Assembly: GCA_021204765.1 (NCBI GenBank)
Contig: JAJPYU010000262.1
Location: 1 to 5,549 of the forward strand
From: Clostridiales bacterium
GTDB taxonomy: Bacteria; Bacillota; Clostridia; Lachnospirales; Lachnospiraceae
Reading direction: 5' to 3'
DNA: 5,549 bases
Shown one piece after another: positions 1 to 5,549 of the stretch. The notes under the pieces were generated by a model, which saw only the letters and a program-made list of their open reading frames with translations, was not told where the DNA came from and did not search any database. Position 1 is the first letter of the stretch. Every line of letters starts with the position of its first letter. The translations under genes were made by a program, and so were the position numbers.

Positions 1-558
1 AATTATTGTAGTCCCACCATAGCGGTTTTCCCTTTTGAGCAGATAATCGTACTGCTTGTGGACATGCCCATGTATCATGTAGGCCGGCCGGTATTTGTCA
101 AGCAATGGATAAAAGGCTTTGTAGCCACGGTGTGGCAGGTCGTCCTCATCTCCCAGCCCCCTGGCCGGAGCATGGGTCACCAGGACGTCAAAACCCCCAA
201 GTCTGCGAAGCTGCCACGAGACTTTCTGTATCCGCCTCTTCATCTCAGATTCGGAGTACATATACTCCCCCTCCTTATAGGGGTAGCATCCTCCAAGCCC
301 CAGAAAACGGATGCCGTCATGAACATACACCATGTCATCTATGCAGATGCAGCCTTCCGGCGGGATGCTGTTATATTTCGCATCGTGATTCCCATGTACG
401 TAAATAAGCGGCAGGTTCGAGCAGGTGACCAGAAATGAGAGATATCGGGGATCCAGGTCACCGCAGGAAACTATCAGATCCACATCGTCTATGGGATTGG
501 CATTGTAATGATCCCATAGTGCCGGGGATTCCTGGTCGGATATGGCCATTATCCTCAT
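1..558 (-). CDS. Calcineurin-like metallophosphoesterase, 3' end cut by the window edge
   Basis: Predicted cytoplasmic metal-dependent phosphoesterase. Its substrate cannot be told from sequence. The 186 visible codons have no stop and run off position 1. Metal-site motifs appear in family order: D8 in ISDQES, G33-D34 in SCGDLD, G56-N57-H58-D59, T128-H129, and G164-H-V-H167. Only the short tail after GHVH should be missing. In motif I the usual Asp-x-His is Asp8-Gln-Glu10. I recall Asp-x-Glu in a clostridial branch of the family, so this need not mean loss of activity. The start is ATG at 558-556. The codon just before it is the TAA that ends the upstream gene, so no longer in-frame start exists. 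An AAGGAGG ribosome site at 573-567, eight bases before the ATG, lies inside the upstream gene's last codons, suggesting translational coupling. Family assignment is secure; the role is unknown. Confidence 0.9.
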   Translation of the reverse strand, partial: MRIMAISDQESPALWDHYNANPIDDVDLIVSCGDLDPRYLSFLVTCSNLPLIYVHGNHDAKYNSIPPEGCICIDDMVYVHDGIRFLGLGGCYPYKEGEYMYSESEMKRRIQKVSWQLRRLGGFDVLVTHAPARGLGDEDDLPHRGYKAFYPLLDKYRPAYMIHGHVHKQYDYLLKRENRYGGTTII

Positions 559-2511
559 TTATTCATCCTCCTTCCTGCGAACCCCCTCCTGGCGCACCAC
601 CTCTTTGGTAGAATCCACCACATCGGCAGTGGCGGGAATAGATCCTATCACGTTATCAGCCAACCAGTCTATGGCAATGATATCACTGGTATTCAAGCCT
701 CCGGGAGGTGCCGTGATCACTCCGTCCTGGGTGTGCAGATTTCCCCTGAAAGGATTGAAATCATAGCGCATGATAGAATGCTTCATAGTCTCCAGGAGAT
801 TCCTTGTCTCAGAAGGAATGGCATCGGACCAAATAACATCCACTACCCCTGAGGACATCCCCCAGAAATAACTCAGAGCTTTTCCAGGGTCATATTTGCC
901 CTCAGCGTTCCAGGTACCCCTTAAAATATTACGTATCAGACGCTCATAAAATTTCCCCCAGTCAAGAACAGGGGAAGCCAGATTCACCGGCGTCTCCCCG
1001 TTTACCCGGTACAGCCCATACTCTCTGGTGGGATGGCGCGGGACTTTTGTGTCCAGGTGGGAAATGTAAGTGATGCCCTGATCATAAAATTTCTCCGTAA
1101 GGTTCACACCCTGATTCTCCCTGGCCGTGCTCCACTCCAGATAAATTTTTGCCTTGGGGTTTACCATTTTCACACCCAGGGCGAAGGCATCTATGGCCGC
1201 AGGTACACTGACTATGGGGTAATCAGCTATATAGCCTATCTTCCCGGTATCCGTCATGATGCCGGCCAGCACGCCATTTAAGAGCTTGGCCTCAAACACC
1301 CGTGCATAATAGGTTCGGATATATTTATGGGCAGAATTTACGGAGCAGTTAAGTATTTTCACCTTCGGATGGTCTGCCGCAGCCTTGATGCTGGAAGTCA
1401 AAAATATCGGAGAGGTAGTAAAGATCACTGTGTTGCCATCATCTATGGCCTGCTCTATTGCCCGCAGATCCTTATCTCCGTCCTCAGGTATGTCCTCATA
1501 GACAGTAGTCTTAACCTTTCCGCCAAAGGCCTCCTCCACATGGATGCGTCCCAGCTCGTGAGTATAGGTCCATCCAGACTCTTCTATAGTACTGTTATAC
1601 ATAAAAGCTATCTTTATCGGTGTCTTTACCGCTGCCTGGGAGACAGATATGATCTGGGAGGCAATTGACTTTTTATAATCCGGGGTGGGATCCAGCTTCA
1701 CAGTCGTGTTTTCTTCGGGGTCGGCGTCACTCTGGGTAATCTCGAACTCTGCCCAGAGCTTCTTTAAATTCTCCTTAAAATGCGCCTCTGTGTCATGCTT
1801 CATTTCATCATAGCCGAAAAGCCGCAGATATGACAAAAAAGCATCACCGGTGGTACTGTCCAGTTTATCTCCGCCCAGATCCTCAAAAGCATCAGCGAAA
1901 ATATTGTAACAGGAGCGGAAATCTATGCGGTCATCCAGGCTCCAGCGTACATTCTTCCTGTGGCCGGTCAGGCGGCAGATCTCACGATAGCTGCCCTCCT
2001 TTGTAACCTCAACATAATTGATGCTGGTCTCATTGTAAAATCCCAGGAACTCATAGTATATCCTTATCTCCGGCGTGTCTTTCCATGCCGGAATAACCCG
2101 GGTCACATATCCGGGAATGCTGGTGGCACCGAAATATTTCAAAACGCTGACACGCTTATTCCCCTCCAGGATATAATATTTGTTGAGATACTCATAGGCG
2201 ACTATGGGATCTCTTATACCCTCGTTTATATGGATATCACAGAGATTGTTCCATTTCATGGCAAACTCCGTCTTCTCATCCAGTATGGGCATGAAATTGG
2301 GGGCAAAAGAAGTTGCCCGCCCTGCAGTGCGGGTTCCGACAATGAGCTCAACTGGAATATCCTGCAGGCCCAGCGGCACTTCCCCTCTTATCTCGGCATC
2401 TCCCAGAATCTCATCCAGCACCGGGAGGGTGCCTGACCCACCTGCAGCGATGCATGCCTGCATGTCTTTTTTTCCGGCCTTTAAGGCGGCATCATAATGT
2501 TCTAAAGCCAT
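559..2511 (-). CDS. BMP/PnrA-type substrate-binding domain protein with ParB-like N-terminal region, no signal peptide
   Basis: A 650-residue two-part protein. Residues about 298-600 resemble the BMP family (basic membrane protein, PnrA, Med), which usually binds nucleosides for ABC importers. Marks are IAFMYNSTIEESGWTYTHELG at 301-321, GKIGYIADYPIVSVPAAIDAF at 423-443, and VNPKAKIYLEW at 450-460. Residues about 50-135 look like a ParB/sulfiredoxin-type fold, with IRDPIVAYEYLNKYYILEG at 99-117 and NKRVSVLKYFGA at 118-129. Residues 150-255 look helical. The N terminus (MALEHYDAALKAGKKDMQAC) has no hydrophobic segment or lipobox, unlike exported BMP lipoproteins, which are typically about 350 residues. 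I therefore infer a cytoplasmic ligand-sensing or regulatory role rather than transport, and no permease or ATPase gene is adjacent. The ATG at 2511-2509 follows AAAGGTG (2523-2517) by five bases. galM ends 16 bases upstream. BMP domain call is strong, ParB-like call moderate, function unknown. Confidence 0.85.
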   Translation of the reverse strand: MALEHYDAALKAGKKDMQACIAAGGSGTLPVLDEILGDAEIRGEVPLGLQDIPVELIVGTRTAGRATSFAPNFMPILDEKTEFAMKWNNLCDIHINEGIRDPIVAYEYLNKYYILEGNKRVSVLKYFGATSIPGYVTRVIPAWKDTPEIRIYYEFLGFYNETSINYVEVTKEGSYREICRLTGHRKNVRWSLDDRIDFRSCYNIFADAFEDLGGDKLDSTTGDAFLSYLRLFGYDEMKHDTEAHFKENLKKLWAEFEITQSDADPEENTTVKLDPTPDYKKSIASQIISVSQAAVKTPIKIAFMYNSTIEESGWTYTHELGRIHVEEAFGGKVKTTVYEDIPEDGDKDLRAIEQAIDDGNTVIFTTSPIFLTSSIKAAADHPKVKILNCSVNSAHKYIRTYYARVFEAKLLNGVLAGIMTDTGKIGYIADYPIVSVPAAIDAFALGVKMVNPKAKIYLEWSTARENQGVNLTEKFYDQGITYISHLDTKVPRHPTREYGLYRVNGETPVNLASPVLDWGKFYERLIRNILRGTWNAEGKYDPGKALSYFWGMSSGVVDVIWSDAIPSETRNLLETMKHSIMRYDFNPFRGNLHTQDGVITAPPGGLNTSDIIAIDWLADNVIGSIPATADVVDSTKEVVRQEGVRRKEDE

Positions 2512-2527
2512 ACTTACACCTTTATTT

Positions 2528-3583
2528 TTATCCCTTTACTGAAAAATGGTAGATTGTCTTTGACTCAAACGGCCCATCCGGTGTAAGCACCGCAGAGGGG
2601 AACTCAGGGTGATGCGGTGCGTCCGGGAAATGCTGAGTCTCCAGACAGACGCTTCCGGCCGCCGGATAACACTTCCCGCCTTTTCCGTGCTGCGAAGGAC
2701 ATTTTGCCGGAACATAAAGCTGAAGACCGGGCTGGTCGGTAAAACAGGTCAAGCATATACCGGATTTTTCCGAATAGAGAACCGCGGCTTCAGTAAGGCC
2801 CGCTCCGCATCCGGAAAGGATGAAATTATGATCGTAAGTGCCGGTCTGTTTTGTCTGATAGTAATCACTGTGGATATCCTGTCCTATGGGTTTGGCTTTC
2901 CTGAAATCAAAGGGCGTGCCCTCAACATTCAGGATCTTCCCTGTGACAAGGGTATTCTCATCCGCCTCTGTAAACTTATCTGCATTAATGGTCAGAAGAT
3001 GATCCAGCGCAGTATCCGCATCCCCGCCTGACAGATTGAAATAACTGTGGTTAGTGGTATTAAATACCGTGTCTTTATCCGTTGACGCCGTGTAGGTAAT
3101 GGAGAGCTCATTATCCTCGCTCCATCTATACTCAACTGCCATGGTAAGAGTACCGGGATAACCCTCATCGCCATCCGGAGAGATGTGAGTCAGCTCCAGA
3201 GTATCCCCCACTATACGGGAATCCCAGTTGTAATAGTGAAAACCTCTCACTCCGCCGTGAAGATGGTTCGGGCCGTCATTTAAGGCCACATGGTAAGTAA
3301 CGCCGTCCAGCTCGAACTCTCCCTTTCCTATACGGTTGGCATAGCGTCCCACCACTGCTCCAAAGCAGGAATTCCCATCGTGCTCATACTCGGGCAGCGT
3401 ATCATAGCCAAGACAGACATCTCTCATATTTCCATCCCTGTCAGGCACGATAATGCTGACGATACGGGCACCGTAGCTGGTGACAACAAGCTTCGCCCCA
3501 TCAGAATTTTCAAATGTGTAAAGCCATGCCTGCTTTCTGTCCTCAGTGATCCCAAATGGTTCTCTTGTGATATTCATAGCCAT
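2528..3583 (-). CDS. galM: Aldose 1-epimerase (galactose mutarotase)
   Basis: Interconverts the alpha and beta anomers of galactose or glucose in the cytoplasm, supplying alpha-D-galactose to galactokinase in the Leloir pathway. The 351 residues match the usual family length of about 340-350. Family motifs are present in order: GRYANRI at 79-85 (sugar-binding Arg80), NHLHGG at 106-111 (His109), NTTNHSYFNLSG at 175-186 (catalytic acid His179), EGTPFDFR at 221-228, YDHNFIL at 250-256 (Asp251), and CLETQHFPD at 313-321 (catalytic base Glu315). These equal the His/His/Asp/Glu set of the characterised enzymes, so it should be active. Two in-frame starts exist, ATG at 3583-3581 and ATG at 3577-3575. 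The AGAAAGGA ribosome site fits the second better, giving MNITREPFG as the mature start and 349 residues. No other Leloir gene is in the window. Glf, three genes' span upstream in the same direction, shares the galactose theme. Confidence 0.96.
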   Translation of the reverse strand: MAMNITREPFGITEDRKQAWLYTFENSDGAKLVVTSYGARIVSIIVPDRDGNMRDVCLGYDTLPEYEHDGNSCFGAVVGRYANRIGKGEFELDGVTYHVALNDGPNHLHGGVRGFHYYNWDSRIVGDTLELTHISPDGDEGYPGTLTMAVEYRWSEDNELSITYTASTDKDTVFNTTNHSYFNLSGGDADTALDHLLTINADKFTEADENTLVTGKILNVEGTPFDFRKAKPIGQDIHSDYYQTKQTGTYDHNFILSGCGAGLTEAAVLYSEKSGICLTCFTDQPGLQLYVPAKCPSQHGKGGKCYPAAGSVCLETQHFPDAPHHPEFPSAVLTPDGPFESKTIYHFSVKG

Positions 3584-3586
3584 ATG

Positions 3587-3594
3587 TCCTTTCT
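3587..3594 (-). promoter_or_regulatory. galM ribosome binding site that bears on the start choice
   Basis: AGAAAGGA matches the anti-Shine-Dalgarno end of 16S rRNA over eight bases. It ends only three bases before the first galM ATG (3583) but nine bases before the second (3577). Normal spacing favours the second, which would drop the first two residues (Met-Ala). Confidence 0.65.
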
Positions 3595-3609
3595 CTTTCG
3601 GGATTTCAT

Positions 3610-3626
3610 CTGCCGCCCTCCGGCAG
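3610..3626 (-). other. GC-rich hairpin in the galM leader
   Basis: CTGCCG and CGGCAG form a perfect six-pair stem around a five-base GAGGG loop. It ends 15 bases before the AGAAAGGA ribosome site on the transcribed strand. No T-run follows on either strand, so it is not an intrinsic terminator as read. It could affect mRNA stability or access to the galM ribosome site, which is inference. Confidence 0.5.
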
Positions 3627-3633
3627 TCTGCCC

Positions 3634-3684
3634 CTTATCCAGGCCCGTTGTCCTTAAAACACACATACCCACTTCGTGAGCGCC
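3634..3684 (-). repeat. Intercistronic repeat, copy A (thioesterase-galM gap)
   Basis: A stretch of about 51 bases beginning 28 bases after the thioesterase stop. On the minus strand it starts GGCGCTCACGAAG and ends CTGGATAAG. It aligns with copy B at 4189-4244. In the best 23-base core (3658-3680 against 4215-4237), 18 bases are identical and all five differences are transitions. Both copies end in TGGATAAG. The gap codes for no recognisable protein. I do not recognise the element. It may be a structured RNA segment, an mRNA processing site or a small dispersed repeat. Confidence 0.6.
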
Positions 3685-3712
3685 AATATATAAAAGTTGA
3701 TCGCTGCATATT

Positions 3713-4150
3713 TCATGCTTTATAACGTGAGAAAAATCCATATATATCCGGTGCCGCTTTCTTTATATTCACCGGTTTTAAGTCTTTAGTCAAAAAACAG
3801 TGCTCAGTCCTCCCGGTGGCGTGTAAAACCTTTCCCTCCATGTCAGTAATGCGGTAGAGGGCAGAAAATCTCACTCCCGTAAATCTCTCGGGAGTCATGA
3901 TGATCTTCACCGTCTCCCCAAAGGGCACTGATACCTTATACTTGCAGGAGACCTCCAGAACCGGGATAACCAGCCCCCGTGCCTCCAGCTCATCATAGGC
4001 CAGCCCCACTCTCTTAAGATAGTCTATCCTGGACTCCTCCATCCAGCGGATGTAGTTGGAATGGTGGACTATTCCCATACCGTCCGTCTCATAATACTGA
4101 ACCTTGTGATAATAAGGCTCCACCGTCTCATCGAATATCTCACTATCCAT
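3713..4150 (-). CDS. Acyl-CoA thioesterase, 4HBT/YbgC-like hotdog family
   Basis: Hydrolyses an acyl-CoA thioester to the free acid and CoA. The natural acyl group is not evident. The 145 residues match the typical length of 130-150. The active-site signature YYETDGMGIVHHSNYIRWMEE (19-39) corresponds to the family pattern D-x-D-x-x-G-x-V-x-x-x-x-Y. Asp23 is the counterpart of catalytic Asp17 in 4-hydroxybenzoyl-CoA thioesterase. Here the preceding acidic residue is Glu21 (E-T-D). The alternating strands after residue 60 fit the hotdog sheet. There is no signal peptide, so it should be a cytoplasmic oligomer. ATG 4150-4148 is preceded by AAGAGGAG (4165-4158) with seven bases between, a good ribosome site. 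No tol-pal genes are present, so the Gram-negative YbgC role does not apply. Housekeeping acyl-CoA clearance is the likeliest function (inference). Confidence 0.92.
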   Translation of the reverse strand: MDSEIFDETVEPYYHKVQYYETDGMGIVHHSNYIRWMEESRIDYLKRVGLAYDELEARGLVIPVLEVSCKYKVSVPFGETVKIIMTPERFTGVRFSALYRITDMEGKVLHATGRTEHCFLTKDLKPVNIKKAAPDIYGFFSRYKA

Positions 4151-4188
4151 ACTGTGTCTCCTCTTTTCCCGCTGCCAACTCTTATATT

Positions 4189-4244
4189 CTTATCCATGTG
4201 CCCTGCGCCTCAGGAACACGCATGTCCGCTTCATGAGCACCGCC
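4189..4244 (-). repeat. Intercistronic repeat, copy B (glf-thioesterase gap)
   Basis: A stretch of about 56 bases starting eight bases after the glf stop, in the same orientation as copy A. On the minus strand it begins GGCGGTGCTCATGAAG and ends CATGGATAAG. GTGCTC (4240-4235) can pair with GGGCAC (4203-4198) as a six-pair stem with one G-U pair. The same pairing in copy A is much weaker, so conserved structure is not shown. A 14-codon frame, ATG 4234 to TAA 4190, exists here but is broken in copy A (ACG for ATG, early TAA), which argues against a shared peptide. Confidence 0.6.
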
Positions 4245-4252
4245 GGAAGCAT

Positions 4253-5371
4253 TCATCCCAGCTCACGCTCTGCCATGTCAAGTGCCGATGCGATGACCGC
4301 ATCCATGTCGTAATATTTATACTCTCCCAGGCGACCGCCGAAGATCACATTTCTTTCCCTGTCCGCCATGGACTTGTACTCCTCATATAAGCCGTTGTTC
4401 TTCTCATCGTTTACCGGATAGTAGGGCTCGTCCCCGGGCTTCCACTCTAAGCTGTACTCTCGGCTGATGACGGTCTGGGGCAGGTCGTTGCCTTCCCCAT
4501 CCTTGCCGAACTCGAACCACTTGTGCTCTATGATGCGTGTCCAGGGCGTCTCCCTGTCAGTATAATTTACCGTGGCATTCCCCTGGAAATTCGGAATATC
4601 CAGCAGCTCTGTCTCAAAACGGACTGAGCGGTACTCCAGATAGCCCTTCGAAAATCCGAAGTAAGCGTCTATCGGTCCGGTATATATCACTTTATCCGCC
4701 CGGGCATCAAGCTCATCCTTATGCTCCAGATAGTCTGTATTCAGCCGGACCTCTATGCCCTCCAGCAGCTTTTCGGCCAGCTTCGTGTATCCTCCTGTGG
4801 GTATGCCCTGGTAGAGAGCATTGAAATAATTATTGTCAAAGGTCAGCCTCACCGGCAGCCGTTTTATGATAAAGGTCGGCAGCTCCCTGCAATCCCTCCC
4901 CCACTGCTTTTCCGTATAGCCCTTCACAAGCTTCTCGTAAATGTCCGTGCCAACCAGTGAGATGGCCTGCTCTTCCAGGTTTCGCGGCTCGGTGATCCCG
5001 GCAGCCTTTTTCTGCCCCTCTATCTTATCCGCAGCCTCCTTTGGCGTCACAACTCCCCACATTTTATTGAAAGTGTACATATTAAAGGGAAGGGAATAAA
5101 GCTCTCCGCGATAATTAGCCACCGGAGAATTAGTGAAGCGGTTAAACTCCGCCAGGGCAGTCACATATTCCCAGACACGTTTGTTGTTCGTGTGGAAAAT
5201 GTGGGCACCATACTTGTGGACATTTATCCCCGCAACCTTTTCCGTGTAAATATTTCCGCCAATATGAGGTCTCCTGTCCACCACCAGCACGGTCTTCCCG
5301 GCCAGACGCGCCTCCCTGGCAAATACGCTTCCGTAAAGCCCTGCTCCCACTACCAGATAATCATAATGCAT
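4253..5371 (-). CDS. glf: UDP-galactopyranose mutase
   Basis: A cytoplasmic FAD enzyme that interconverts UDP-galactopyranose and UDP-galactofuranose, the donor for galactofuranose in surface polysaccharides. It needs reduced flavin but has no net redox change. The 372 residues fit the bacterial length of about 365-390. Visible marks are the FAD dinucleotide fold GAGLYGS at 9-15, an acidic end of strand two in VVDRRPHIGGN at 30-40, HKYGAHIFHT at 52-61, YTEKQWGRD at 152-160 (conserved Trp157), LPVRLTFDNNYF at 172-183, WTRIIEHKWFE at 277-287, and the C-terminal FAD site FGGRLGEYKYYDMD at 344-357. Arg175 and Arg279 correspond to the substrate-phosphate arginines of the Klebsiella enzyme. The start ATG 5371-5369 follows GGAGG (5383-5379) by seven bases. 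It is the first gene after a good promoter. No galactofuranosyltransferase is in view. Confidence 0.97.
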   Translation of the reverse strand: MHYDYLVVGAGLYGSVFAREARLAGKTVLVVDRRPHIGGNIYTEKVAGINVHKYGAHIFHTNNKRVWEYVTALAEFNRFTNSPVANYRGELYSLPFNMYTFNKMWGVVTPKEAADKIEGQKKAAGITEPRNLEEQAISLVGTDIYEKLVKGYTEKQWGRDCRELPTFIIKRLPVRLTFDNNYFNALYQGIPTGGYTKLAEKLLEGIEVRLNTDYLEHKDELDARADKVIYTGPIDAYFGFSKGYLEYRSVRFETELLDIPNFQGNATVNYTDRETPWTRIIEHKWFEFGKDGEGNDLPQTVISREYSLEWKPGDEPYYPVNDEKNNGLYEEYKSMADRERNVIFGGRLGEYKYYDMDAVIASALDMAERELG

Positions 5372-5405
5372 ATCCGCTCCTCCCTGTCATCTCACTGATG
5401 TCTCC

Positions 5406-5434
5406 AGTATAGCTATAATTTGATAATATGGCAA
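5406..5434 (-). promoter_or_regulatory. Sigma-A-like promoter for glf and probably the operon
   Basis: On the minus strand, TTGCCA (5434-5429) and TATACT (5411-5406) are separated by exactly 17 bases, with an AT-rich spacer. A start near 5399 would give a leader of about 28 bases before the glf ATG, with the GGAGG site inside it. It is the best promoter match I see in the window. With no clear internal promoter or terminator, it may drive all five genes. Confidence 0.75.
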
Positions 5435-5504
5435 TAGATAGTTACCGGTTGCACCAAGCACATATTTTCTATTTCATTTTCCCTGAAACTGGTGTATAGT
5501 AAAA

Positions 5505-5526
5505 CAAATATGTAACAAATATGTAA
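5505..5526 (+). repeat. Perfect 11-base tandem direct repeat
   Basis: CAAATATGTAA occurs twice with no gap (5505-5515 and 5516-5526). Each unit with its preceding A contains ACA-N4-TGT, a small inverted motif, so the sites repeat about one helical turn apart on the same DNA face. It lies 71 bases upstream of the glf -35 box. Just left of it on the plus strand is TATAGT (5495-5500), a possible -10 without a good -35. It may be an operator for a rightward gene outside the window. The strand is arbitrary. Confidence 0.55.
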
Positions 5527-5549
5527 ACTGAAAGGACTCGATAATTAAA

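Noticed and set aside
58..438. Plus-strand open frame of 126 codons opposite the phosphoesterase
   Set aside because: The minus strand here encodes the intact GD, GNHD and GHVH motifs; the plus frame shows no domain.
1960..2436. Plus-strand open frame of 158 codons inside the BMP-like gene
   Set aside because: It is antisense to a clearly conserved protein, has no recognisable motif, and is one of several similar antisense frames across all five genes.
3610..3626. Hairpin as an intrinsic terminator between the thioesterase and galM
   Set aside because: The six-pair stem has no T-run after it on either strand, and a galM ribosome site follows closely.
3685..3713. TATATT/TATATA as a -10 box for a separate galM promoter
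   Set aside because: No acceptable -35 hexamer lies 16-18 bases upstream on the minus strand; the AT-rich patch alone is not enough.
4190..4234. Fourteen-codon leader peptide in repeat copy B
   Set aside because: The ribosome site is weak, and the equivalent frame in copy A has no ATG and stops earlier, so coding is not conserved between copies.
5472..5500. Plus-strand promoter with TATAGT as -10
   Set aside because: At 17-base spacing the -35 would be TTTCAT, a poor match, and the TG before TATAGT lacks the extra base of an extended -10. It is only noted with the tandem repeat.

Overview
The window carries five genes, all on the minus strand and read from right to left. They are: UDP-galactopyranose mutase (glf, 4253-5371), a hotdog-fold acyl-CoA thioesterase (3713-4150), aldose 1-epimerase (galM, 2528-3583), a 650-residue protein joining a ParB-like N-terminal region to a BMP/PnrA substrate-binding domain (559-2511), and a calcineurin-type metallophosphoesterase cut by the left edge (1-558). 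Roughly balanced base composition, strong AGGAGG-type ribosome sites, a sigma-A-like promoter and the style of the proteins point to a low-to-mid GC Firmicute. The BMP-like protein and the phosphoesterase resemble families I associate with Lachnospiraceae and related Clostridia. That taxonomic call is from memory, not from a search.

Layout from the transcription start: a good sigma-A-like promoter (5406-5434) lies just upstream of glf. A 102-base gap leads to the thioesterase and a 129-base gap leads to galM. Only 16 bases separate galM from the BMP-like gene, whose stop codon directly abuts the phosphoesterase start in the same frame. I see no convincing terminator or second promoter in the gaps, so one leftward operon continuing beyond position 1 is plausible. 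Each of the two longer gaps holds a copy of an imperfect repeat of about 50 bases in the same orientation. The repeat is not explained by the genes.

Functionally, galM and glf share a galactose theme: mutarotation of free galactose feeding the Leloir pathway, and conversion of UDP-galactopyranose to UDP-galactofuranose for surface glycans. The thioesterase, the BMP-like protein and the phosphoesterase have no evident link to that chemistry, so the set may be a loose housekeeping operon. The most unusual items are the BMP-like protein, which has no signal peptide and a ParB-like region, and the repeat pair. To the right of the glf promoter (5435-5549) there is no gene. It holds a perfect 11-base tandem repeat and may be the control region of a rightward gene beyond the window. 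I found no RNA genes, CRISPR array, insertion sequence or attachment site.
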